Assembly: GCF_007858275.1 (NCBI RefSeq)
Contig: NZ_VFEV01000008.1
Span: 108,018-172,017, forward strand
Length of the DNA stretch: 64,000 nt
From: Pseudomonas proteolytica
GTDB taxonomy: Bacteria > Pseudomonadota > Gammaproteobacteria > Pseudomonadales > Pseudomonadaceae
Direction of reading: 5' to 3'
Numbering within the stretch: position 1 is the first letter of the stretch; each line of letters begins with the position of its first letter. The position numbers were made by a program, and so were the translations under genes. The notes below the pieces were generated by a model, which searched no databases, was not told where the DNA came from, and saw only the letters and a program-made list of their open reading frames with translations. Of this stretch, positions 9,015 to 14,657 are shown in pieces.

Positions 9015-10232
9015 TCAGGCTTTTTTCGAACGCGGCAACAAAATCGCCAGCACCCCGAGCAGCGGCAGGAACGAGCACAGCGTGTACACGTATTCGATGC
9101 CGTGGATGTCCGCCAGATAGCCCAGCAACGCCGCACCAATCCCGCCAAACCCGAACATCAGGCCAAAGAATACCCCGGCGATCATCCCCACATTGCCCGG
9201 TACCAATTCCTGCGCGTAAACAACAATCGCCGAGAACGCCGAGGCCAGGATAAAACCGATCACCACACTGAGCACGCTGGTCCAGAACAGATCGACATGG
9301 GGCAGCAACAGGGTGAACGGGGCCACGCCCAGGATCGAGAACCAGATCACCGCCTTACGGCCGATTTTGTCGCCAATCGGCCCACCAAAGAACGTGCCCG
9401 CCGCCACCGCCCCAAGGAACAGGAACAGATGCAGTTGGGAACTGGCCACCGACAGGTCGAACTTCTCGATCAGGTAAAAGGTGAAGTAGCTGGTGAAGCT
9501 GGCCATGTAGAAGTACTTAGAAAACACCAACAACCCCAGCACCACCAGCGCACCCAGTACGCGGTTTTTCGACAGGCCATGGGTAGCGGCCTGGCCTTGC
9601 TTGAGCTTGAACAGGTTCAAGTGGTTGCGGTACCAGCGGCTGATCGCGTACAGCACCCCCAGGGCGAACACCGCGAACAAACCGAACCAGGCCACATTGC
9701 CCTGGCCAAACGGAATGATGATCGCCGCCGCCAGCAACGGGCCAAAGGCCGAGCCGGCGTTACCGCCCACCTGGAAGGTCGACTGCGCCAGGCCGTAGCG
9801 GCCACCGGATGCCAGGCGCGCCACGCGGGATGCTTCCGGGTGGAAGGTCGAGGAACCGATACCAATCAAGGCCGCCGCCAGCAGAATCAGTGGAAAACTG
9901 CCGACCTGGGACATCATCAGAATCCCGATCAGCGTGCAGATCATCCCGCACGGCAGCAGGAACGGCTTGGGATGGCGATCGGTGTAGTAACCCACCCACG
10001 GCTGGAGCAAGGACGCCGTGAGTTGGAACGTCAGGGTAATCAGGCCGACCTGGGTAAAGGTCAGGCCATAACTTTCCTTGAGCATCGGATAGATCGACGG
10101 CAACACCGCCTGAATCAAGTCATTGATCAAGTGCGCCAGCGCTACGGCGCCGATGATAGACATGACCAACGGGCTGGATTGCCCGGCGGCCGGCGTCGTA
10201 GCCACTGAAGGCTGGGAATTGGTAAGAGCCAT
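9015..10232 (-). CDS. MFS transporter of the fosmidomycin-resistance (Fsr) type
   Basis: The product is about 405 aa from ATG 10232 (an upstream Met at 10289 adds a non-hydrophobic, Cys-rich leader and is unlikely). Twelve hydrophobic segments are visible. The stretch GIGSSTFHPEASRVARLASG with GLAQSTFQVGGNAG is characteristic of the Fsr family of drug:H+ antiporters (E. coli Fsr is 406 aa). The true substrate cannot be read from sequence. It is convergent with hrpL and monocistronic. Confidence 0.85.
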   Translation of the reverse strand: MALTNSQPSVATTPAAGQSSPLVMSIIGAVALAHLINDLIQAVLPSIYPMLKESYGLTFTQVGLITLTFQLTASLLQPWVGYYTDRHPKPFLLPCGMICTLIGILMMSQVGSFPLILLAAALIGIGSSTFHPEASRVARLASGGRYGLAQSTFQVGGNAGSAFGPLLAAAIIIPFGQGNVAWFGLFAVFALGVLYAISRWYRNHLNLFKLKQGQAATHGLSKNRVLGALVVLGLLVFSKYFYMASFTSYFTFYLIEKFDLSVASSQLHLFLFLGAVAAGTFFGGPIGDKIGRKAVIWFSILGVAPFTLLLPHVDLFWTSVLSVVIGFILASAFSAIVVYAQELVPGNVGMIAGVFFGLMFGFGGIGAALLGYLADIHGIEYVYTLCSFLPLLGVLAILLPRSKKA

Positions 10233-10410
10233 GAGGAACGTTTCCGTACAGCAGATGGATGCACAGGTGCAGGTGTGACAATGTGCCACTTATTGGGGCA
10301 GGAAGGCTATCCCGTTAGCAGGCTAACGAGTAGGTGAATCGATGCAGCGGTCATGTCTTGTAAAGAGCCAGCAAGCTAGTACGCCGACGGTAGAACACCC
10401 CAGATCAAAT

Positions 10411-10499
10411 GTGGGAGCGGGCTTGCCCGCGAAGGCGGCGTGTCAGTCAAGTACTGCTAACCTGATACACCGCCATCGCGAGCAAGCCCGCTCCCGCAC
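10411..10499. repeat. REP pair (REPIN-like inverted repeat)
   Basis: GTGGGAGCGGGCTTGCCCGC at the left and its inverted relative ending GCAAGCCCGCTCCCGCAC at the right enclose about 45 bases: the usual Pseudomonas REP doublet. It occupies most of the otherwise gene-free 10233-10647 stretch; the remainder holds only the tRNA promoter. Confidence 0.85.
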
Positions 10500-10607
10500 T
10501 TTAATCTTTGCGGCTTTGGGACCTGCGCAAAACCCAGCCAATGGCCGCCTTACCCGGCGTTTTTGCTTAAACAGTTGATAGCGTAGATAAATTTTCAAAA
10601 AAAGCGC

Positions 10608-10636
10608 TTGACGCTTGTTCGTTCTGAGCGAATAAT
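10608..10636 (+). promoter_or_regulatory. Sigma-70 promoter of tRNA-Met
   Basis: TTGACG (10608-10613) and AATAAT (10631-10636) are separated by 17 bases, with the tRNA starting 11 bases after the -10. Confidence 0.75.
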
Positions 10637-10647
10637 GCGCGCCACTT

Positions 10648-10724
10648 GGCTACATAGCTCAGTTGGTTAGAGCATAGCATTCATAATGCTGGGGTCCGGG
10701 GTTCAAGTCCCTGTGTAGCCACCA
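10648..10724 (+). tRNA. tRNA-Met (CAU), elongator type
   Basis: A 77-base cloverleaf with encoded CCA: acceptor stem GGCTACA/TGTAGCC, anticodon loop TTCATAA giving CAU, and T-arm with GTTCAAGTC. The GGCTAC...GTAGCC acceptor matches elongator Met rather than initiator fMet or lysidine-modified Ile2 tRNAs. Its 3' end is the insertion site of the following element. Confidence 0.95.
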
Positions 10725-10729
10725 AGTAC
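10701..10729 (+). other. attL: tRNA-Met 3' end used as integration site
   Basis: The last part of the tRNA plus AAGTAC is repeated, imperfectly, at 19918-19945. The shared exact cores are CTGTGTA and CCACCAAGTAC. The integrase gene begins 164 bases downstream, as usual for tRNA-targeting P4-type integrases. Confidence 0.75.
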
Positions 10730-10770
10730 CTGTTTACAGATGTCTACATGAGTCTCTAAACAACCTCAAG

Positions 10771-10798
10771 AAGCCCGCCTAGTGCGGGCTTTCTTGTT
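10771..10798 (+). terminator. Rho-independent terminator after tRNA-Met
   Basis: AAGCCCGC, a 5-base loop and GCGGGCTTTCTTG form a GC-rich hairpin with a T-rich tail, within the element and ahead of the integrase. It would end the tRNA transcript after the native terminator was displaced to the other side of the element. Confidence 0.75.
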
Positions 10799-10804
10799 TC
10801 TGGC

Positions 10805-10887
10805 TGTATCTCCTTATCTACCCCTATATCTTCCCGTCGTGTATCCCCCTGTGTATCCTTGATGAAAAATAGAACCGAGGGGATACA
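10805..10887. repeat. TGTATCCCC-type direct/inverted repeats near attL (possible integrase arm sites)
   Basis: TGTATC occurs at 10805, TGTATCCCCC at 10840-10849, TGTATCC at 10852, and the inverse GGGGATACA at 10879-10887, just before the integrase ATG. TGTATCCCC recurs near attR at 19846-19854. Short repeats at both ends of an integrated element are what arm-type integrase or excisionase sites look like; the role is inferred. Confidence 0.45.
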
Positions 10888-10892
10888 AGCCA

Positions 10893-12134
10893 ATGAAGCG
10901 CTCCGAAATCAAGCGCCGCCCGCTGTCTGATACCGCCCTAGCGGGCCTGGAGCCCGACACCAAGGAATACCGGGAACAGGATGGCAACGGCCTGTATTTC
11001 CGCGTGAAGCCTGACGGCCAGAAGTCCTGGCAACTACGTTACAAGACGCCTGCAGGTAAGTGGAGTTGGCTGGGGTTAGGTGGTTACCCGGAGGTCGGTG
11101 GGGCGCTGGCCAGACAGAAGGCTTCCGAACTGCGCGCCGATGCGGCTGAAGGCAAGAATCCGATAGCAACCAAACAGGCCCGCCAAGCTGCCGATCTGGC
11201 AGCCAGCAACAGCACCTTTGAATCACTGGCGCGGGAGTGGCACACCTCCCGGCTCAACTCTTGGGATGCTGGCACCGCTAAACGAGTTATGGGCGCACTG
11301 GAGCGTCATGTGTTCCCTACCTTCGGCAAACGGCTGTACACCGGCATCCTGTCGATGGAGTGGATGGAGCTGCTACGCGGACTGGAACAGCAAGGCATTC
11401 TTGAGCAAATGAGCCGAGTGAGGGCCTACTGCAAGGATGTGTACGATCTGGCCCGGGTGACGGGGCGAGCTGTGAACAACCCGCTTGAGGGCGTCCACAA
11501 GTTCTTGGCCTCAGGTAAAGCTGAGAACTATGCCCATGTCAGCCTTGAGGAGCTGCCTGCCCTGCTCCGTGCTATCCGCTCCTATCCCCACGCCAAAGAC
11601 GTACAACTCGGCTTACGCCTGCTGACCATGATAGCCGTGCGCCCCAGCGAGCTGCGCGAAGCCCGCTGGGAAGAATTCGATCTAAACAAGAAGCTTTGGA
11701 CAATCCCAGTAGAACGCAAGGGACGCAAGAAAGGGCTTGAACACCTGGTGCCACTCAGCCGCCAGGCCATTGAAATACTGGAAGAGCTGCGCGGCCTGAC
11801 TGGAGCCTACCCACTGCTATTCCCCGGAAGAAGCGACCGCACCAAACCCCGTAGCGATACCGTGTTTCTGATGGCCTTGCGTCGCCTTGGCTATGAGGGC
11901 AGACAGACCGGTCATGGTTTCCGCCATATCGCCAGCACCATCCTGAACGAACACGAGTTTGATGCCGACCACGTCGAAGCCCAGCTCAGCCACAAGGCGC
12001 CAGGTGTACGCGGGATCTACAACAAGGCTCAGTATTTGACACAACGCACAACGATGATGCAGTGGTACGCCGATTACCTTGACAGACTGGAGAAAGGCAA
12101 CGTGATCCAAGGTAATTTTGGAAAGGTGGTTTGA
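10893..12134 (+). CDS. int: P4-type tyrosine recombinase (integrase)
   Basis: The 413-aa protein has the DUF4102-like N-terminal arm-binding domain (about 10-95; YFRVKPDGQKSWQLRY), a SAM-like core-binding domain (about 110-210) and a catalytic domain with the first Arg in LLTMIAVRPSELREARW, HGFRHIAST (HxxR) and the Tyr in GVRGIYNKAQY. This is the integrase type of P4 and many tRNA-borne islands. It lies next to tRNA-Met and is transcribed away from it. ATG at 10893 follows a GAGG (10877-10880) at a loose 12-base distance, so initiation may be weak. Confidence 0.95.
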   Translation: MKRSEIKRRPLSDTALAGLEPDTKEYREQDGNGLYFRVKPDGQKSWQLRYKTPAGKWSWLGLGGYPEVGGALARQKASELRADAAEGKNPIATKQARQAADLAASNSTFESLAREWHTSRLNSWDAGTAKRVMGALERHVFPTFGKRLYTGILSMEWMELLRGLEQQGILEQMSRVRAYCKDVYDLARVTGRAVNNPLEGVHKFLASGKAENYAHVSLEELPALLRAIRSYPHAKDVQLGLRLLTMIAVRPSELREARWEEFDLNKKLWTIPVERKGRKKGLEHLVPLSRQAIEILEELRGLTGAYPLLFPGRSDRTKPRSDTVFLMALRRLGYEGRQTGHGFRHIASTILNEHEFDADHVEAQLSHKAPGVRGIYNKAQYLTQRTTMMQWYADYLDRLEKGNVIQGNFGKVV

Positions 12135-12164
12135 GCATGCACCAGAGCCCCGGCCTAAAATCTC

Positions 12165-12285
12165 GTGTTCTTAGTGTTCTTGGTGTTCCTGAATCCGTGA
12201 AGCCCTTTAAATTCGTGGCTTTCAGATCTGGAACACGAACAAAAAAAAGATGGAACACAACACACAGATACGGTGAAAGGTGTTC
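12165..12285. repeat. Left iteron cluster (GTGTTC / GAACAC)
   Basis: GTGTTC occurs at 12165, 12174 and 12183, exactly 9 bases apart (on the minus strand a tandem GAACACNNR array). Single copies follow: GAACAC at 12231 and 12253 and GTGTTC at 12280. They fill the 252-base gap between the integrase and the next gene. A matching array in opposite orientation lies at 19678-19701. Phased 9-bp arrays at two places in an element with a DUF927 replicase recall the P4 ori/crr iterons; function is inferred. Confidence 0.6.
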
Positions 12286-12386
12286 TTCAAAACCGCCTCT
12301 TCTGCCTGCGGGCCAAGGTGATGGAAACGCTGTGTCGAATCACGGCGCGGGGGGTTCGCAGAGCTTTCGGGGCGAGGGGTTCTGTA

Positions 12387-12926
12387 ATGGATGATGAATT
12401 AGAGGACATGGATAACACTTTTAAAAACGCGGTATCTGTTCGTAGTACACGCAGCTGGGTCCTAATTCCTGATGGTGAGAATCCAAAGCGCATGCTTTGG
12501 CATTGGGTGCCATGGGCTGAGGACGATCTCGATAAGCTGTTTCGGCGAGTGAACGATGGGAGTTCTTCCGAGGAGGATCACGAACTGTTTGACGCCTGCA
12601 TGCTGGACAGATTCATTGGCAGGGTTGAAGCCGGAGAACCAGTCGAGCCATGGATTCTCGCCAGCTTGGCCAAGTCCTTCACTCACGTGCTAATGGGAGC
12701 GCAATGGAGTGATGCAATCCGGCTACCTGGGCGCCCCGCTCCACGGGTCAGGAGCTGGCGTGAACAGCGGGATCTAGATATTTTTTTTGACGTGATGCAT
12801 TGCGTAGGCAGGGAAGGACTTGTGGTAACTAAGGCAATCGAAACGGTAGCTGAAAAGCATGCTGTTTCTTACCAGGCCGCCAGAGCCGCCTACTACCGGT
12901 GGAAAGCACTTTCTAAAAACTGGTAA
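12387..12926 (+). CDS. Hypothetical protein of the element (179 aa)
   Basis: The start is taken as ATG 12387, with Shine-Dalgarno GAGGGG 6 bases upstream; the frame is open back to 12273 but lacks ribosome-binding support there. The protein is acidic at the N-terminus (MDDELEDMDN) and has a C-terminal helical segment (VVTKAIETVAEKHAVSYQAA with RAAYYRWK) that could be a helix-turn-helix. I do not recognise a family. It stands between the integrase with its iterons and the HTH genes, a place often taken by regulators in such elements. Confidence 0.65.
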   Translation: MDDELEDMDNTFKNAVSVRSTRSWVLIPDGENPKRMLWHWVPWAEDDLDKLFRRVNDGSSSEEDHELFDACMLDRFIGRVEAGEPVEPWILASLAKSFTHVLMGAQWSDAIRLPGRPAPRVRSWREQRDLDIFFDVMHCVGREGLVVTKAIETVAEKHAVSYQAARAAYYRWKALSKNW

Positions 12927-12994
12927 AAAACTTAGAAAGACCCATAACAACCGAATGTCTAAATTTCGTCCTGTCTCTCCCAAGTTACAGGACG
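12909..12994 (+). promoter_or_regulatory. Inverted repeats ahead of the HTH genes, one enclosing the Shine-Dalgarno
   Basis: Two hairpins are visible. CTTTCTAA (12909-12916) pairs with TTAGAAAG (12932-12939). CGTCCTGT (12967-12974) pairs with ACAGGACG (12987-12994), whose AGGA (12989-12992) is the likely Shine-Dalgarno of the gene starting at 13001. The second hairpin would hide the ribosome-binding site; either could instead be an operator. Confidence 0.5.
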
Positions 12995-13000
12995 CTCACC

Positions 13001-13234
13001 ATGAACACCGTAATTCAGCGATTTGCCGAATCGCTCCAGCTCCACCCCTCTGGTCTTCTTACGCCTGCCCAAGTTGCCGTCGAGCTGGGCGTCTCGCATA
13101 GGACGCTTGCCGCCTGGCGCAGCTCCCGCAATACGGGCCCAGCTTGGATGCGAATCGGTTCGCGAGTGCGCTATAGCAAAGCAGCATTGCTGGCCTGGCT
13201 CAAAGATCGCTCCCAGAAAACGAGCGAGGCCTGA
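13001..13234 (+). CDS. Small helix-turn-helix DNA-binding protein (excisionase/MerR-like)
   Basis: The 77-aa protein carries a winged-HTH of the HTH_17/excisionase type: LLTPAQVAVELGVSHRTLAA followed by WRIS-like contacts (WRSSRNTGPAWMRIG) and RYSKAALLAWL. It is followed after 2 bases by a second HTH protein, so the two are co-transcribed. It may act as recombination directionality factor or as transcription regulator of the element. Confidence 0.75.
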   Translation: MNTVIQRFAESLQLHPSGLLTPAQVAVELGVSHRTLAAWRSSRNTGPAWMRIGSRVRYSKAALLAWLKDRSQKTSEA

Positions 13235-13236
13235 CC

Positions 13237-13509
13237 ATGTCTGCGACAACAGAAACCAAGTCAAACAAATCCAACGTAGTTTTGCTCGACCCGGCCACGA
13301 CGCTCATTCGAATCCCAGAAGTCATGGCGATTGTAGGGTTGGCGCGGCCCACCATTTACAAGTTGATGCGGCGAGCTGACAGCGGCTTTCCGCTGCCTGT
13401 AAAGCTCAGTCACAGCAATGCACGTGGTGCCCCTGTTGCTTGGGTATTGAGTGAGGTTCAGGAGTGGGTTCGGGGACGGATCGCAGCCCGTGGGCAGGTG
13501 GCAGCATGA
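13237..13509 (+). CDS. AlpA-family transcriptional regulator
   Basis: The 90-aa protein has the AlpA fold: LIRIPEVMAIVGLARPTIYK, LMRRADSGFPLPVKLS, then AWVLSEVQEWVRGRIA. AlpA/Vis proteins of P4-like elements activate excision or late genes by binding DNA. The gene starts 2 bases after the preceding HTH gene and its stop overlaps the next start (ATGA), so three genes form an operon. Confidence 0.85.
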   Translation: MSATTETKSNKSNVVLLDPATTLIRIPEVMAIVGLARPTIYKLMRRADSGFPLPVKLSHSNARGAPVAWVLSEVQEWVRGRIAARGQVAA

Positions 13510-13835
13510 CCCCTGTGTTCCTGCCGCATTCCCTTCTTGATGCAGTTGAAGCGACTCTGCCTCCAGCGGTAGCCAAGGGCAAACATGACCTCTGCGCGCT
13601 GCGTGATCGTGCGATCGCAGAGGGTGCCCATGTTCTGCTGTTGGCCTGGCCGACGCTCGACTGGGTGTTGCTGGCCATCGAGATCCCAGAGGGAGTGGTG
13701 ATCAAGGATGCACAACAGCTCATCCCCAACCTGCTGGCCAACCCTACCGCCCTGGAGCACATGCGCTCAGAGTCCCGTAAAGGCCAGCACCTGAGCTGGT
13801 TGTCTCTGACTCGCTCCGTCGCCACTCAGCACTAA
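13506..13835 (+). CDS. Hypothetical protein (109 aa), translationally coupled to alpA
   Basis: ATG 13506 overlaps the alpA-like stop as ATGA, so I use it rather than the longer frame from 13464. The protein (MTPVFLPHSLLDAVEATLPP...) is soluble with no motif I can name. Its C-terminal half is helical (LIPNLLANPTALEHMRSESR). Likely a function specific to the element, in the HTH operon. Confidence 0.7.
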   Translation: MTPVFLPHSLLDAVEATLPPAVAKGKHDLCALRDRAIAEGAHVLLLAWPTLDWVLLAIEIPEGVVIKDAQQLIPNLLANPTALEHMRSESRKGQHLSWLSLTRSVATQH

Positions 13836-13839
13836 CGAA

Positions 13840-13867
13840 AACGCCCCCGGCTGCAACCGGAGGCGTT
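13840..13867 (+). terminator. Hairpin closing the HTH operon
   Basis: AACGCC-CCGG, loop CTGCAA, CCGG-GGCGTT with one mismatch, starting 5 bases after the stop. There is no T-run after it, so termination by this hairpin alone is uncertain. Confidence 0.45.
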
Positions 13868-13930
13868 AGAGGTAGACTCATATGCCCATTCAATTTATGA
13901 CGCATTGCGCAATCGCGCAAGCTCCGCTTG

Positions 13931-13959
13931 TTGCACTTCTAAAATCGAGGCGCTATGCT
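13931..13959 (+). promoter_or_regulatory. Promoter of the antisense RNA / replication transcript
   Basis: TTGCAC (13931-13936) and TATGCT (13954-13959) are 17 bases apart, giving a sigma-70-like promoter whose start would fall near 13966, just before the first antisense target at 13991. Confidence 0.65.
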
Positions 13960-13990
13960 CCGGCTGTCGCTGCAAATTCAGTGACCGGGT

Positions 13991-14011
13991 TTGACGGCCC
14001 GAGCAACTTGG
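13991..14011 (+). promoter_or_regulatory. Upstream antisense target pair (seqA-like)
   Basis: TTGACGG (13991-13997) and AACTTGG (14005-14011) are complementary to CCGTCAA (14121-14127) and CCAAGTT (14108-14114) of the structured RNA downstream, in the antiparallel order needed for one continuous duplex with a bulge. Confidence 0.7.
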
Positions 14012-14048
14012 CGCACAGGCGCCCCATCCGACAGCAGGCGCTTTTTTT
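14010..14048 (+). terminator. Leader terminator with competing hairpin
   Basis: GCGCC (14019-14023) can pair with GGCGC (14037-14041), which is followed by seven T: an intrinsic terminator. The same GCGCC can instead pair with the preceding GGCGC (14010-14014) across a 4-base loop. The two are mutually exclusive, and the antisense target AACTTGG overlaps the first arm, so binding of the RNA would favour termination. Confidence 0.65.
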
Positions 14049-14069
14049 GTGCCCGCAGTTTCGTGTTAT

Positions 14070-14143
14070 GGCGGCTGTGCGTGGGAGACCTTCGGGTCTG
14101 CCGGGTTCCAAGTTCCCGGTCCGTCAACCTGCGCACAGCTGCC
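14070..14143 (+). ncRNA. C4/P4-cI-type antisense immunity RNA (candidate)
   Basis: A three-way junction is visible. A 12-bp closing stem (14070-14081 with 14132-14143, one G-U) encloses AGACC-TTCG-GGTCT (14086-14099) and CCGGG/CCCGG (14101-14105, 14115-14119) with a 9-base loop TTCCAAGTT. After it comes the unpaired CCGTCAA (14121-14127). Loop and single strand are complementary to paired sites on both sides (13991-14011 and 14156-14192). This is the design of the C4 RNA of P1/P7 and the cI RNA of P4, which are cut from the leader they silence. Like those, it precedes the operon it would control. Structure was folded by eye. Confidence 0.75.
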
Positions 14144-14155
14144 ACCTTAAATCGT

Positions 14156-14193
14156 TTGACGGCGATTCGTGGCAGCTCCATTTAAACTTGGAG
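14156..14193 (+). promoter_or_regulatory. Downstream antisense target covering the Shine-Dalgarno of the replication operon
   Basis: TTGACGG (14156-14162) and AACTTGGA (14185-14192) repeat the upstream target pair. CTTGGAG is the Shine-Dalgarno of the gene starting at 14203, so duplex formation would block translation. The same SD can fold into CTCCA (14176-14180)/TGGAG (14189-14193), and GGCAGCT (14171-14177) can pair with AGCTGCC (14137-14143) of the RNA closing stem, offering further alternative folds. Confidence 0.7.
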
Positions 14194-14202
14194 TATCGCC
14201 TC

Positions 14203-14376
14203 ATGAAGCACGCAAACGCCCTCAATCCGTCCAGTAACTCCAGTCGAGCCGCCGCACACCGTGCCATGGCCATGTCTGCCCTTCATGCAAACTCCAGCCT
14301 GTCCACTCGACTGGCTCGCTACAACCAACACATGAGCAAAGCTCGCACCTTGGAAAATGCTGGGGGCGCGCTATGA
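14203..14376 (+). CDS. Small protein (57 aa), first gene of the replication operon
   Basis: ATG 14203 has the Shine-Dalgarno CTTGGAG nine bases upstream, which is the antisense target. The protein is Ser/Ala/Arg-rich (SSNSSRAAAHRAMAMSALHA) with no recognisable domain. Its stop overlaps the next start (ATGA). A longer frame from 13882 runs through the structured RNA and is probably not translated, although Icd-like reading frames overlapping C4 loci are known in P1. Confidence 0.6.
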   Translation: MKHANALNPSSNSSRAAAHRAMAMSALHANSSLSTRLARYNQHMSKARTLENAGGAL

Positions 14377-14657
14377 AGACCACTCACATCGAAGCCAAAA
14401 CAGCAGGCGGTATGTCCTTCGGCGCCTGCAACGTGGACGGGCAAAAAATATTCCGTATCAACCCTGACATCCCTGTAGGGGACGCTCTGGAACACGCCTC
14501 GAATCTGCTGGGAATAGTAAACAGGTTGACTTTGGTTAGCGGCATGGATGACGGCAATGAGACTGTTACGTGGGCCGCTCACGAATTGGGCGAGATGGCA
14601 AAAGCGATAATTGACGATGTTACGACCGGCCTTCTAATCGCGGGGAACACCCCATGA
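14373..14657 (+). CDS. Hypothetical protein (94 aa) of the replication operon
   Basis: Overlaps its neighbours by ATGA at both ends, so it is translated as part of the operon. The sequence resembles the small DUF3077/DUF6124-like proteins common in pseudomonads: NVDGQKIFRINPDIPVGDAL, then EHASNLLGIVNRL and a C-terminal helix with WAAHELGEMAKAIIDDV. In Pseudomonas such proteins often bear DUF3077 labels; function unknown. Confidence 0.7.
   Translation: MKTTHIEAKTAGGMSFGACNVDGQKIFRINPDIPVGDALEHASNLLGIVNRLTLVSGMDDGNETVTWAAHELGEMAKAIIDDVTTGLLIAGNTP

Noticed and set aside
12131..12394. 87-aa frame after the integrase
   Set aside because: It overlaps the iterons and the true start of the next gene, has no Shine-Dalgarno and odd composition.
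13882..14202. Open frame running through the antisense RNA into the 57-aa gene
   Set aside because: It lacks a Shine-Dalgarno at 13882, crosses the terminator and the structured RNA, and its composition follows the stems. Only the part from ATG 14203 is supported. Overlapping Icd-like frames are known at C4 loci, so a small chance of translation remains.
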